Origin: Methanorbis furvi
Lineage (GTDB): Archaea; Halobacteriota; Methanomicrobia; Methanomicrobiales; Methanocorpusculaceae
Reading direction: 5' to 3'
NCBI RefSeq assembly: GCF_032714615.1
Contig: NZ_JAWDKA010000009.1
Span: 1 to 64,000, forward strand
DNA length: 64,000 bases
The notes beneath the pieces are model-generated. The model saw only the letters and a list, made by a program, of their open reading frames with translations, searched no databases and was not told the DNA's origin. Position 1 is the first letter of the stretch, and every line of letters begins with the position of its first letter. The position numbers and the translations under genes were made by a program. This document shows, piece after piece, positions 1 to 8,531 of the stretch.

Positions 1-112
1 ATAGCAGAGAGGTTCCACCCGGACCCATTCCGAACCCGGCAGTTAAGCTCTCTTACGTCGGATACTGTACTGAGATACGCGAGTTCTCGGGAACTATTCA
101 ACGCTGCACCCC
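1..112 (+). rRNA. rrf: 5S rRNA, 3' part (5' end outside window)
   Basis: The window opens inside a 5S rRNA. The block CCGAACCCGGCAGTTAAGC near bases 31-49 is the highly conserved loop B/C region. The 3' strand ends near base 110 in CTGCACCCCC, followed by a T-rich stretch. The 5' end is missing, so the gene is partial. It is presumably the last gene of an rRNA operon lying to the left. Confidence 0.93.
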
Positions 113-195
113 CTTCCTTTTGATTGATTGTTTTGTAATGTTTTTTTATGAAGAGCGAGGAGCTTTTCAGTTTTGTCTGTGGTTTCGCTTGGAAT

Positions 196-437
196 AAAAC
201 GCGAATAACGCGAATCGCACGCCTGTGGCCTGCTCGCCGCTTCGCACGCCGTTCCGTCGTGCTCACTGCTTCGCAGCTTCGCGGAATAAAAAATCGCCAA
301 TGGCGATTTTCAGGATATTATTCTGGTTACGTTCTTTGGACGAATCTATTCGTTCAGGGGAGTACTGGTACTTCTTTATCTTTTGAAAAATCGCCATTGG
401 CGATTTTTTATTCGCGCTATTCGCGCTATTCGCGTTT
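196..437. repeat. Family A intergenic dyad repeat, copy 1
   Basis: The interval between the 5S rRNA and the first protein gene is filled by a dyad repeat. It starts AAAACGCGAATAACGCGAAT and ends TTCGCGCTATTCGCGTTT, with AAATCGCC..GGCGATTT palindromes inside both ends. The left part also carries a GC-rich block (CTTCGCACGCCGTTCCGTCG) that recurs near 8.6 kb. Further copies lie at 8532-8806, 10565-10722 and, shortened, 41107-41171. No gene is visible in 113-504. Confidence 0.8.
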
Positions 438-504
438 CCTTCAAACAACAAAATGAGAACTTGGTCAATACATCTATATCACAGAAACTCCGCAATAATA
501 TCAT

Positions 505-1890
505 ATGCCAGATCGAACCCACCATCTCCTCCTTGTTCTCACACTACTAACCCTCTTCGCCGCAATTTCAGGCTGCATCCTGACCCCGTCATCAGACGAC
601 CAGAGCAGATCAGCATTTTACATCGCAGAAAAAACCAAACTCATCGACCCAGCCGACCTGCAAAGCGAAGAAGCAATCAGCACCTACGGAGCACCCATTC
701 TTCTCCCTGACACCGGCGGCTACACCATTCAGACATTTGGCGACCTCTTCACCGAACGGCCGCAGACCTACCCGATCTCCTTCACCGTTTACGGCGACCC
801 CTACACAGTTATCCTTACCCGCGCCAACTGGGATATGATCGACGACGGCATCGACTCATACTCAGGCCAACTTGATCCCTCCGACTACCAGACAGGCATC
901 GTCCTCACCATCGCACAAAACAACGAAATTCGCGGATCCTTCGCCTACAAAAATCACCGCATCCACATCGAACCCCTTCACCTCTCGGCAAACGGCGGCC
1001 TGCCCTTGCACATCATCTATCAGGACACCTATCCAAAACTCCCGCCAATTCCTGCAACAAACAACTCAGCAGCCATATTCACCGTCGTCGGCCACACAAC
1101 ACTCATAGCCCCGGAAATCGTAAACTCAACCGCATTCTCAGACACCTACGGACCCGTGCACATCCCCTCCCCCATCACAAAATATGACATCGTATTCTTC
1201 CACGACCCAATCCCGCCGCTCGGAAGCGAAACTCTGGAAATTCCCATCACCATTCACGGCAACCCCTACACCATAACAATGCAGAGAACAGAACCCGAAG
1301 ACGCCGGAGCCTCCACCCCCATTCACTCCTACCTCGGTCAGCTCTCAGGCGCAGGCTCAAAAATATATCTCACCGAATACCCGGGAGGAAATATGGATAT
1401 CGGCGGACGCCTGAACACAGACTCCACAACAGCATTCGGTCTCTCCTTCCGAAACGGCACCCTTATCTCCGGCTCAGTTGCAGCCCCTGGAGAAACAATC
1501 GTCATTACTCCTCTCCAGACCAGCGAATACCTCAGCACCACCACTAACCCGCCATATCTTGTCTACTCATCACTTGACATCCTTCCTGCTGAACCATACT
1601 ATCTGACGAAAATTCCATCAGGCGAACTCAGATTAGTTCAGGTGTTTCCGATTGATTTCGTCGGTGAACATCCCATCCCTCTGACCGACGAGATTTTCAG
1701 CGAACACCCTGCGCTTCGCAGCATGATCTGGGGCATTCATCCTCCCATGAAAGCAGGAATCGAAGGAATCAGTTCCGGAGACTATACTGTGATGGTCACG
1801 CAGGATGAAGCCGACACACTCATCGCAAAGTTCGGATCAGAACAGTTTCTCACTTGGAACAGAGGAACCTACTATCTGATGAACGGGTAA
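505..1890 (+). CDS. Secreted lipoprotein with duplicated domain, function unknown
   Basis: The 461-residue product begins with a basic N-terminus, a hydrophobic stretch and the lipobox ISGC, placing the lipidated cysteine at residue 24. It should therefore be anchored on the outside of the membrane. Two related segments follow. Around residues 95-175 the pattern GDPYT..L.R, then SYxGQL, then I.PL is seen, and it recurs around residues 250-345 with GNPYT, SYLGQL and ITPL. This suggests an internal duplication. The remaining C-terminal part matches nothing I recognise. A TATA-like stretch lies near 468-476, so the message may have a short leader. Function is unknown. Confidence 0.82.
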   Translation: MPDRTHHLLLVLTLLTLFAAISGCILTPSSDDQSRSAFYIAEKTKLIDPADLQSEEAISTYGAPILLPDTGGYTIQTFGDLFTERPQTYPISFTVYGDPYTVILTRANWDMIDDGIDSYSGQLDPSDYQTGIVLTIAQNNEIRGSFAYKNHRIHIEPLHLSANGGLPLHIIYQDTYPKLPPIPATNNSAAIFTVVGHTTLIAPEIVNSTAFSDTYGPVHIPSPITKYDIVFFHDPIPPLGSETLEIPITIHGNPYTITMQRTEPEDAGASTPIHSYLGQLSGAGSKIYLTEYPGGNMDIGGRLNTDSTTAFGLSFRNGTLISGSVAAPGETIVITPLQTSEYLSTTTNPPYLVYSSLDILPAEPYYLTKIPSGELRLVQVFPIDFVGEHPIPLTDEIFSEHPALRSMIWGIHPPMKAGIEGISSGDYTVMVTQDEADTLIAKFGSEQFLTWNRGTYYLMNG

Positions 1891-1903
1891 AAAAAGAGGA
1901 TGA

Positions 1904-2137
1904 TCAATCATCCTTACTCTTCTTATCTCTCACAAAAGGCCGGACAAGACCGTGATTGCGGATCGCAGACCTCACTGCTCCCTCGCTGCACCCGACACGC
2001 TCAGCAATCTGCTGCTTCGTCATACCGGATGCAAGGAACTCGTAGAGCTCCCCGGAATCAGCTGTGGCCGCGGGTGTTGAGCCAATGAAGAACATGTCCG
2101 CAGAAGCAACAACGATGCCCCCTGTCACGCAGAGCAA
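1904..2137 (-). CDS. Small helix-turn-helix protein
   Basis: Residues 39-64 of this reading frame (MTKQQIAERVGCSEGAVRSA and onward) form a typical helix-turn-helix, with a basic C-terminal tail (RDKKSKDD). The protein is probably a small DNA-binding regulator. The start is uncertain: 2137 is a TTG codon, while an ATG at 2095 would give 63 residues. Neither has a good ribosome-binding site. It is convergent with the lipoprotein gene, 13 bases from its stop. It could be the C-terminal remnant of a longer regulator. Confidence 0.55.
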   Translation of the reverse strand: MLCVTGGIVVASADMFFIGSTPAATADSGELYEFLASGMTKQQIAERVGCSEGAVRSAIRNHGLVRPFVRDKKSKDD

Positions 2138-2214
2138 GCCATAGGCATGCGAGTGAGAGAGAACAACCTCTCTTTCCCATCTTACAAAATTATTTAAGCA
2201 TCGAAGGGGTATTA

Positions 2215-2440
2215 CATTAGTATTACGTTCGGTTTTCTCTGGGTGAAAACCAATTCGTCACCAACCAGCCGAACGTCGTCTGTTCAAACTAATTAATAGT
2301 TGCACCGGCGGCCGTAGATAATTCCGCGAGAAATGATGATCCAGATACTTTCATATAATTCCTCTCTGGAGTGGGCACACACACATACCCCACATAAAAT
2401 CACAGCACACACCACGGAATTATCTGCCGATACCGGTTAA
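2215..2440 (+). ncRNA. Candidate structured non-coding RNA (novel)
   Basis: No reading frame is convincing here, but nested complementary segments are dense. ACGTTCGG (2225-2232) pairs with CCGAACGT (2269-2276) and encloses TTTTC/GAAAA. A second stem pairs AGATAATTCCG (2316-2326) with CGGAATTATCT (2415-2425) and extends through CGGC/GCCG and CCGG/CCGG. It encloses two hairpins, CCAGA/TCTGG (2341-2369) and GTGGG/CCCAC (2371-2393), giving a three-way junction. A TATA-like TATTTAA near 2190 would place a start near 2215. The family is not recognised. The strand is inferred from that promoter only. Confidence 0.45.
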
Positions 2441-2885
2441 AACTTCCCAGTTCCCGAGTCATGCATCTTTGATTTTTGGAATTTATTCGCATCAGAGAGC
2501 TGATAGCAGCTCACAGAAAAGCCGTCGTTTTTTCATACAACTGCGCCATCTTGAGAGTGTATTAGTATCATATCCGGTTCTATTAGGGGACGAAGGCGCG
2601 GACTTAACCATTTTATTGAGACAAAATCGATCTCTCTCCCGAACATCTGCTTTGATGCTTACGTATTCTGACATTATCGCTATCTGCTGATGTGTACAGC
2701 AATCGTATTAGGGTTTTTCGGCGATCAGTGTTGAAGTATTATTTCTGTTATGGGCAGAAAACTGTCGAAAATCGCCCGCGAGCCCGCATTGATTATGCAT
2801 CCAAACAAATACTTCTCTGTTGCAAAGCGGCCGCTCCTGTAACACCCGAAATCCCACACAAAAAACCAAAGGAAAAAAACCACCA
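2441..2885. other. Intergenic region without recognisable gene
   Basis: About 445 bases hold only short open frames with implausible compositions (Ser/Arg/Cys-rich, no conserved motif). AAAGGA at about 2868-2873 probably serves the downstream gene at 2886. No repeat-family copy is present. Confidence 0.5.
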
Positions 2886-3377
2886 ATGCCACTCAACTTC
2901 ACCACCACCTCTATTCAGAAAGCTGCAAAACGTGTCTTCACGGTACCAATCACCAATGCTACCGCGTTTGATGCAAACATTGCAGCACTTAAAGACGAGA
3001 CCAATCCGCTTGGCACAACCGCAAACGGTATCACCACCACCGAGGAGTACTACAAAGCAACCATCGCCTACCTCAACCCGCTTGGAAAAGTTCTCGGTAC
3101 TATTGTTCTCACCGCCCCGACCCGCGAAATCTATGACTCCGTTATTGCGGACATCCTTGCAGACACCGCCATCTGCTCTGCGTTTGGTGAGAACACCATT
3201 GCCGACCGCAACAATGCCAAAGATAACTGGTATGTCAAACTCAAACTCCGTGACCCGACCGGCGAGACTTATTACCTCACCTTCAACAGAGAGGAGCTCA
3301 AGATCGGTTCTTACGGGGATGATGCCATCCTTGCCAAAGTTGATGAATGGGCGGACAACATCCAAAATCTCAACTAA
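2886..3377 (+). CDS. Hypothetical protein, about 163 residues
   Basis: This product has a natural amino-acid composition, no signal peptide and no membrane segment, so a cytoplasmic location is likely. I chose the ATG at 2886 (MPLNFTTTSIQKAAKRVF) rather than the in-frame extension to 2820, because an AAAGGA motif lies upstream and the extra residues look non-coding. The middle is rich in Thr and Asn (TNPLGTTANGITTTEEYY). The C-terminal half has alternating hydrophobic strands (WYVKLKLRDPTGETYYLTF). I do not recognise the family. Overlapping frames on both strands are shadows. Confidence 0.72.
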   Translation: MPLNFTTTSIQKAAKRVFTVPITNATAFDANIAALKDETNPLGTTANGITTTEEYYKATIAYLNPLGKVLGTIVLTAPTREIYDSVIADILADTAICSAFGENTIADRNNAKDNWYVKLKLRDPTGETYYLTFNREELKIGSYGDDAILAKVDEWADNIQNLN

Positions 3378-3389
3378 CCGCCCCGCTTC

Positions 3390-3440
3390 AATCCTAATGT
3401 GGGGGGTTTACCGCCGCAGGCGGTAAACCCCCACAGGATT
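3390..3440. terminator. Strong GC hairpin after the 2886-3377 gene
   Basis: AATCCT..GGGGGTTTACCGCC is followed by a three-base loop and its complement GGCGGTAAACCCCC..AGGATT, giving about 22 paired positions. It begins 13 bases after the stop of the upstream gene. No U-tract follows, so it may be a 3'-end stabiliser rather than an intrinsic terminator. The bases after it (3441-3600) contain the GCATGCCTTCGGCCTGCTT motif shared with several repeat copies. Confidence 0.6.
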
Positions 3441-3628
3441 AAACCGGCTCGGCATCAGTCGCATGCCGCTCCCGCGTCATGCTCCGCTCCCCTGCAAGCA
3501 GGGTCGCTCTCGTAATCGCATGCCTTCGGCCTGCTTTACGACTCCTTTCAGGAGTCGTCCCATCTGGCCTCGGTCTCACGGTTGATTGAGATATCACCAT
3601 TAGAACACAATTAAAAGGAGAAACAATC

Positions 3629-3778
3629 ATGGACACCATCACCACCATCCTCATCATCGGCATTGCTGCCCAAGGCATTACCGGCGCTGCCCTCATCCTC
3701 GCAGGACCCATTTACGCCTGGAACGACCGATGGCTTGACAGAACTCATCGGACAACTGCTGATGAAAATCGGGAGTAA
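3629..3778 (+). CDS. 49-residue single-span membrane microprotein
   Basis: A short frame encodes MDTITTILIIGIAAQGITGA and continues through LILAGPIYAW to a charged tail ending TADENRE. It has one hydrophobic segment (residues 4-30) followed by a soluble, charged C-terminus, so it should be a small membrane protein. A strong Shine-Dalgarno AAAAGGAG sits eight bases before the ATG, which is the main reason to believe it. The gene stands alone between a GC-rich repeat block and a lipoprotein gene. Its function is unknown. Confidence 0.65.
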   Translation: MDTITTILIIGIAAQGITGAALILAGPIYAWNDRWLDRTHRTTADENRE

Positions 3779-4020
3779 AATCCCAATCGTATTTTTTGCG
3801 CGAACCGCTCGTTTCCATACCGCATCCAAATTCTGCAAACTCCTCCTCCCTCCCCCTCCTCCGAAATCCTATTCATCCCCATTACCCTCCTTTCCCTCAT
3901 CAGTACGCCGCATGAAATTTCCTGAAATTTCATTTTATTTTGAAAAGCAACCTCATATAACTGAGAAAAAAATTGTAGTTAAGACTACCCTTTTAACCTC
4001 TACAGACCAACGATACAAGT

Positions 4021-5427
4021 ATGAAACGCACAGGACTTATGTTACTCGCCCTCATCCTCGTAGGCGGACTCGTCTTTGCAGCAGGCTGCATAACAGCCCC
4101 TGCATCCCAGCCCCAGTCCCCTGAGGGCAAATGGATCCTCACCGATTTCGGATCCAACGCGACCCCAGACCACCCGATGGGTGTCATCGACCTTCAGATA
4201 GCTGGCACCAACGTCTCCGGCAACAGCGGTGTCAACCAGTACTTCGGCACTGCCGTTATCGATGCAGCCAACGGAAAGATCAGCTTCGGTCCGTTCGGTT
4301 CCACCAGAATGGCAGGACCGGAAAACATGATGGCACAGGAACAGGCATACCTTGCAGCACTTGCCAACGTCACCGGCTACAAAATTACTGACGGTAACCT
4401 CATCCTGACAGACGCCGCCGGCGCAACAATCCTCACCTTCGCAGTAATGCCTGCCGTGACACTTGACGGAACCTCCTGGACTCTTGCTGAAGATAAAAAC
4501 GTCACCCTTGAGTTCACCGACGGCATATTCAACGGTCATGCTCCGGTTAACCTCTACTCAGGCGCATGGTATGTCACCGGAACAAACGGCATCGAGTTCG
4601 GCAACGTCATTTCCACCCTCATGGCAGGACCGACGGATGCAATGAACGCAGAGTCTGCGTACTTCAAAGCGCTTGCCAACGTCACCGGCTACAAAATCAC
4701 TGACGACTGTCTTCTTCTGACGGACGCCTCAGGAAACACCATCATGACCTTCAAGGAAAACATTGTTGAGATTGGTATCACCATCACCGGCAGCTGGACC
4801 CTTGCTGACGACAAAAACGTAACCATTGATTTCGACACATTTGGTGAAGTCAGCGGTAAGGCTCCGGTTAACTCCTACTTCGGCAACGTAACCATCACCG
4901 GCACCACCATCAGCTTCGGCCCGATCGGTTCCACCAAGATGGCAGGACCCGAATCTGCGATGAATGCAGAGTCTGCATACTTCGCAGCGCTCGCCAACGC
5001 CACCGGCTACAAGTACGGTTCATCCACTCTTGAGCTGACGGACGCCGACGGCAACACCCTTCTGACCTTTGTCAGAACGGTCAACGATGGCCCCATCTCT
5101 GCAAAAGCCCTGCCCGGCATGGAGAAGCATGGTCTTGTTAATGAGTGGTTCCTCACTGACGACAACGCTGTGACTCTCACCTTCAGTTCAGACGGCTTCT
5201 TCGGCGGTCACGCTCCGGTCAACTCCTACTCCGGTAGCTACACCGAGACCCCTGACAGCCTTATCCTCAGCGATGTTATCACCACCCTTATGGCAGGGCC
5301 GGAAGATGCAATGATTGCCGAGTCCGCATACTACGCAGCCCTCGGCAAAGTTGCCGACTACAGAGTCGTTGACGGCAGACTCTATCTGAACGATGCGGCA
5401 GGAAATACTCTGCTGACGTTTGTGTGA
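4021..5427 (+). CDS. Lipoprotein with four META-type domains
   Basis: The 468-residue product has a lipoprotein signal with the cysteine at residue 23 (VFAAGC). Four tandem repeats of about 100 residues follow. Each carries the pattern W-L-x-D..N-V-T, then NxYxG/NSYFG, then MAGPE/D..M-AE-AY..AL, then Y-x-I-x-D-x-x-LxLTDAAGNTLLTF. This is the META/HslJ domain, known from heat-inducible and secreted proteins of bacteria and archaea, whose biochemical role is poorly defined. Four copies in one chain is unusual because most members have one or two. The repeats start near residues 37, 147, 255 and 370. Surface exposure is inferred from the lipobox. Confidence 0.9.
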   Translation: MKRTGLMLLALILVGGLVFAAGCITAPASQPQSPEGKWILTDFGSNATPDHPMGVIDLQIAGTNVSGNSGVNQYFGTAVIDAANGKISFGPFGSTRMAGPENMMAQEQAYLAALANVTGYKITDGNLILTDAAGATILTFAVMPAVTLDGTSWTLAEDKNVTLEFTDGIFNGHAPVNLYSGAWYVTGTNGIEFGNVISTLMAGPTDAMNAESAYFKALANVTGYKITDDCLLLTDASGNTIMTFKENIVEIGITITGSWTLADDKNVTIDFDTFGEVSGKAPVNSYFGNVTITGTTISFGPIGSTKMAGPESAMNAESAYFAALANATGYKYGSSTLELTDADGNTLLTFVRTVNDGPISAKALPGMEKHGLVNEWFLTDDNAVTLTFSSDGFFGGHAPVNSYSGSYTETPDSLILSDVITTLMAGPEDAMIAESAYYAALGKVADYRVVDGRLYLNDAAGNTLLTFV

Positions 5428-5458
5428 ATATCATATCCCCCAATTTTTTCTTTTTTTG

Positions 5459-5807
5459 TATGGGAGTTACGCGGTGTTATTCTGCGACATGTGGTTTTAC
5501 TTGGAATAACCACGGAATGCACAGAGCAGACGGAGTTTCACGGAAAAAATGAAATTTCATCGCGAAAAATGCACGGAGAACGCCTGCGGCGCCGGAATGC
5601 ACGGAATATCTTTTTTTTCATATTTTGAGAATAAATAAAATAAATTATCTCGGAAATCTTTCCGTGCATTCCGGCGCCGCAGGCGTTCTCCGTGCATTTT
5701 ATTTCCGTGAAGCTCCGTGAAGCTCCGTGCATTCTGTGGTTACTCCAAGCGAGATCAAGGGCAGAAAAATCCCAAACAATGAAACTCGTCACCGCGTAAC
5801 TCCTATT
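5459..5807. repeat. Family C MITE-like inverted-repeat element, copy 1
   Basis: A dyad element fills the space between two convergent genes. Its right end is the complement of AATAGGAGTTACGCGGTG (5790-5807). The left end, TGGGAGTTACGCGGTG (5461-5476), is the matching terminal repeat. Inside, ATGCACGGAGAACGCCTGCG and its complement (5570-5605 versus 5655-5700) make a long hairpin. The 18-base terminus recurs exactly at 62695-62712. No coding capacity is seen, so it looks like a miniature non-autonomous element. Confidence 0.75.
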
Positions 5808-5828
5808 GTAGTTAAAAAAAGTATGAAT

Positions 5829-6476
5829 TCAGTTCTGCCGTCTTCGGATCAGAATAACACCGATCAGAATCACGACCATGATCACCAGAACAACATATGG
5901 ATTGATTGCGAACAGTTCTGTTGTCGGCAGGAAGCTGTAGAGCAGAAGAAACCCTGCGAGCACAACCATCACCCCGCCGTAGCCGAGAATCCGGTTTCTC
6001 CATACATGCTCTCCCGGCAGTCCCCAGACAACACGGGAAAGAAACCACATAACCGCAGTTCCGCAGACAATACCAAAGAGAATTGATGCAAAGAACGCCG
6101 GAGTTACTATCATCGCCGTTCCGGGCAGCGTGCCGTTGAGAAGAATTGTTGCGGCCAACAGCGCGATTCCGGTGTAGAGCAGAAGTTCGACAACATCCAG
6201 AACCTTGGTCAGCGGGGTCTTTTTTTTACCGTTTGTGATCAGTTCATTGCAGAACTGGGTGTAATCCTCGCCGATTACCTCTGCAAACGAATCATTTCGC
6301 TCCTGCGCCTCAAGTGCCATGCCGGTCAGATCCTTTCGGATGGTCTCCACCTCAAGGTCTGTTAAGGCAGACGCGGTCAGGTAGAAATACATCCGTGTGA
6401 CCAGACTGCTGTTCTCTTTTGTCAGTTCTTTTTCCAGTGCATTGTTCTCTTTTCTGAGTTCTGATAATTTTGACAT
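5829..6476 (-). CDS. Multi-span membrane protein encoded with PadR regulator
   Basis: The 215-residue protein starts MSKLSELRKENNALEKEL, a coiled-coil-like N-terminal region, and then has four or five hydrophobic spans between residues 95 and 210. It ends with RRRQN on the cytoplasmic side. The arrangement resembles the DUF1048/DUF1700-type membrane proteins that are cotranscribed with PadR regulators and often tune envelope or permeability functions. This comparison is from memory. The start at 6476 is one base after the stop of the padR gene, implying translational coupling. A longer in-frame start at 6644 would lie inside padR and is rejected. Confidence 0.8.
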   Translation of the reverse strand: MSKLSELRKENNALEKELTKENSSLVTRMYFYLTASALTDLEVETIRKDLTGMALEAQERNDSFAEVIGEDYTQFCNELITNGKKKTPLTKVLDVVELLLYTGIALLAATILLNGTLPGTAMIVTPAFFASILFGIVCGTAVMWFLSRVVWGLPGEHVWRNRILGYGGVMVVLAGFLLLYSFLPTTELFAINPYVVLVIMVVILIGVILIRRRQN

Positions 6477-6477
6477 G

Positions 6478-6804
6478 TTATTTTTCCTCGGTAAGTATGC
6501 GGTCAACTGCATGCGAAATCTCCTGCCAGGCAAGGACAAACTCTGCCGCAGTTTCACTGCCGGTTTTGGTGAGATGATAGTATTTTCTGCTCGGGCCAAG
6601 CGGTGACGTCCGGTACTCGGACTCGATGAGATTTTTCTTCTCAAGCCGCACCAGAAGAGGGTAAATTGTTCCCTCCCTGACGTCAGTAAATCCGTAATGG
6701 ATCAGTTTCTCCATTATTTCGTAGCCGTATGTGGTTTCCTGACCGATGATCTTCAGAATGCATCCTTCGAGCGTTCCTTTCATCAGCTGTGTTTTGTCAA
6801 ACAT
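6478..6804 (-). CDS. PadR-family transcriptional regulator
   Basis: The 108-residue winged-helix protein has the PadR signature ..YGYEIMEKL..........EGTIYPLLVRLEKKNLIES......PSRKYYHLTKTG. PadR proteins repress detoxification, envelope or efflux genes and release DNA on ligand binding. The start at 6804 follows a GGAAGA Shine-Dalgarno. The gene is directly coupled to the downstream membrane-protein gene, which is its likely target. A perfect 9-base inverted repeat lies 18-43 bases upstream of the start (6822-6847), consistent with autoregulation. Confidence 0.92.
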   Translation of the reverse strand: MFDKTQLMKGTLEGCILKIIGQETTYGYEIMEKLIHYGFTDVREGTIYPLLVRLEKKNLIESEYRTSPLGPSRKYYHLTKTGSETAAEFVLAWQEISHAVDRILTEEK

Positions 6805-6821
6805 TTCTCTTCCATCTATTA

Positions 6822-6847
6822 TGTATTGCAGGCTACATTGCAATACA
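6822..6847 (-). promoter_or_regulatory. Probable PadR operator
   Basis: TGTATTGCA, eight bases, then TGCAATACA forms a perfect inverted repeat directly upstream of padR. Known PadR operators often read ATGT-N8-ACAT. Here the geometry (8-base spacer, TGT/ACA flanks) is similar. It would overlap the promoter or leader, as expected for autorepression. Confidence 0.7.
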
Positions 6848-6908
6848 AGGTAGTGATCAGAAATAGGAAGTAAGATCCTAAATACGTTGTGGTTACTGAG
6901 GTGTTGCC

Positions 6909-7112
6909 AATAAATTCGTTTATTACTAGCTAACATTCATCGTAGCTCCGCCCACGAAAAAACAGAACACACGGAAACTTCACCGAAAAAAACATCACAG
7001 AGAGGCGTGAACATCACGGAAATGAATTTTTTTCGGATTCTGTGATGTTCACGTCTGCTCCGTGATGTTTTTCTGAGATATTCAGTGTGTTCCGTTTTTC
7101 CGTGGGCGGAGC
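6909..7112. repeat. Family B long inverted repeat, copy 1
   Basis: The copy begins with the AATAAATTCGTTTATTA leader motif and GCTCCGCCCACG. Two arms of about 75 bases follow (ATCACAGAGAGGCGTGAACA versus its complement around 7040-7065), ending CGTGGGCGGAGC. It lies between the 3' end of the agmatinase gene and the padR promoter. Other copies are near 12.6, 22.4, 31.9, 52.8, 55.6 and 62.1 kb. Confidence 0.85.
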
Positions 7113-7181
7113 AGTGAGCAGGCCGAGAGCATGTGAATCGTGGTCGAAGCAGGCAAAGCCCACAAAAAAAATAAAAAAAAA

Positions 7182-8036
7182 TTACTCGGTATGAGCGCAG
7201 TAATGCCCTGCAATGAACTCGCGGATCAGGTGCGCCGCAACAACAGCGGTCTGGCCGGAATCGTTTGGCAGAACCTCAACATAATCAAAACCAACCGCAT
7301 TCTTCGAAAAGCGTCTGATCACTGACCGCACATCCGCAGGCGTCAGCCCGAACGGCTCGGGCGTTCCAAGGCCGGGCGTCATACAGCAATCGATAGCATC
7401 CGCATCAATTGAAAGATACACCGAATCCTCGCCGATCATCTGCTCGACCTCATCCAGAACCGACCGCATTCCGCGTTCGAGCACATCGTCAGTCGTGTAG
7501 AGATGAAACCTCTCGCGTGCCTCGGCAAACTCATCCCGTGTTCCGCTGCGCGAACCAATGATCACAATGTTTTCCACGCTCTCAGAAACACGCGCCGTAA
7601 CACAGTCATGATTAAACCGGGACCCCCGGAACTCCTCAAGCATATCCAGATGCGCATCGCAGACAACATACCATTTCGGCGCAACCGCCCGCACCGCGCC
7701 AATAGTTATCGAATGCTCGCCGCCGATCATAACCGGAATCTTCTCATCCTTCAGCAGATCGCAGACTGCATCCTCAACCTGCCCGGAGACAAGATCCGGA
7801 ACACAGTCACAGTACATATCGCCCATATCATGGAACAAAATCTCCGGCATCTCAATGTCATAGAACGGCAGATAAGTCTCAACATTGTATGATGCAGCTC
7901 TGATTGCAGCCGGTGCATCACGCGCTCCGGCTTTAAACGTCGTAGTTGCATCAAACGGAACGCCAAATATCACATACTGGGCGTCCTGATACGTACTGTC
8001 TGCATCTGCGAAAAGAGTGTTGGAAAAAGACTGCAT
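7182..8036 (-). CDS. speB: Agmatinase (agmatine ureohydrolase)
   Basis: This 284-residue arginase-family enzyme should convert agmatine to putrescine and urea. Metal-binding motifs are visible: GGEHS (105-109), CDAHLDM (126-132) and SIDADAID (209-216). The length is normal for archaeal agmatinases. It lies 17 bases downstream of the eIF5A gene on the same strand. This pairing is common in archaea and makes sense because agmatine-derived polyamines feed the deoxyhypusine modification of eIF5A. Arginase or guanidinobutyrase activity cannot be excluded from motifs alone. Confidence 0.93.
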   Translation of the reverse strand: MQSFSNTLFADADSTYQDAQYVIFGVPFDATTTFKAGARDAPAAIRAASYNVETYLPFYDIEMPEILFHDMGDMYCDCVPDLVSGQVEDAVCDLLKDEKIPVMIGGEHSITIGAVRAVAPKWYVVCDAHLDMLEEFRGSRFNHDCVTARVSESVENIVIIGSRSGTRDEFAEARERFHLYTTDDVLERGMRSVLDEVEQMIGEDSVYLSIDADAIDCCMTPGLGTPEPFGLTPADVRSVIRRFSKNAVGFDYVEVLPNDSGQTAVVAAHLIREFIAGHYCAHTE

Positions 8037-8053
8037 GGGTGTATTGTGCAGTC

Positions 8054-8434
8054 TTAGAGGTCAAGCTTACGCTTGCCGAGGGATTCGATGTAAGGAACTT
8101 CCTGGGCTGGCTGGAAGGTTGCGACAATATCCTCGTCAACAACAAGTTCGAAGTTGTTGAAGTCTTTCATATCCATGAATGTAACAACATTTCCTGCGAT
8201 CGTCAGAATCTGACCGGTCTTGCGCTCCACAATTGGTGCGTAAACGGTCGAAGATGTCGGGGAAACGACCGAGCGTTTCTGTCCGTCAAAGAGACCGACA
8301 ACATCAAGTCTTGCTTTTGCTGCTCCATGCTTTCCCGGCTTGGAGATAGAGATGCTCTGAATTTTGCACGGCTCGTCGTCAACAACGACATAGCGGCCTT
8401 CCTTGAGCTTACCAACTTCTGTCTGTTCCTTCAT
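8054..8434 (-). CDS. eif5A: Translation initiation factor 5A
   Basis: The 126-residue protein is archaeal IF5A, which binds the ribosome near the peptidyl-transferase centre and relieves stalls at proline-rich stretches. The hypusination loop SKPGKHGAAKARLD is intact, with lysine 35 the modified residue. An N-terminal SH3-like barrel and a C-terminal OB-fold fit the length. It is the first gene of a two-gene operon with agmatinase. The start MKEQTEVGKL is supported by the usual family start. The spacing to the upstream repeat (about 100 bases) leaves room for its promoter. Confidence 0.97.
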   Translation of the reverse strand: MKEQTEVGKLKEGRYVVVDDEPCKIQSISISKPGKHGAAKARLDVVGLFDGQKRSVVSPTSSTVYAPIVERKTGQILTIAGNVVTFMDMKDFNNFELVVDEDIVATFQPAQEVPYIESLGKRKLDL

Positions 8435-8531
8435 AATTAACTCTGACTAATTATGTGAAGTAATTGCTTATGAGTGTTCCGACAGTGATTTTTGGAAAGC
8501 TGATACTCATGCTCGTTGGTCGTGTCTGGAG

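Noticed and set aside
2692-3426. A 244-codon plus-strand frame and a 190-codon minus-strand frame over the 2886-3377 gene
   Set aside because: Both are rich in Pro/Ser/Arg or Gly/Val/Cys with no motif, and fully overlap the frame with natural composition and a Shine-Dalgarno.
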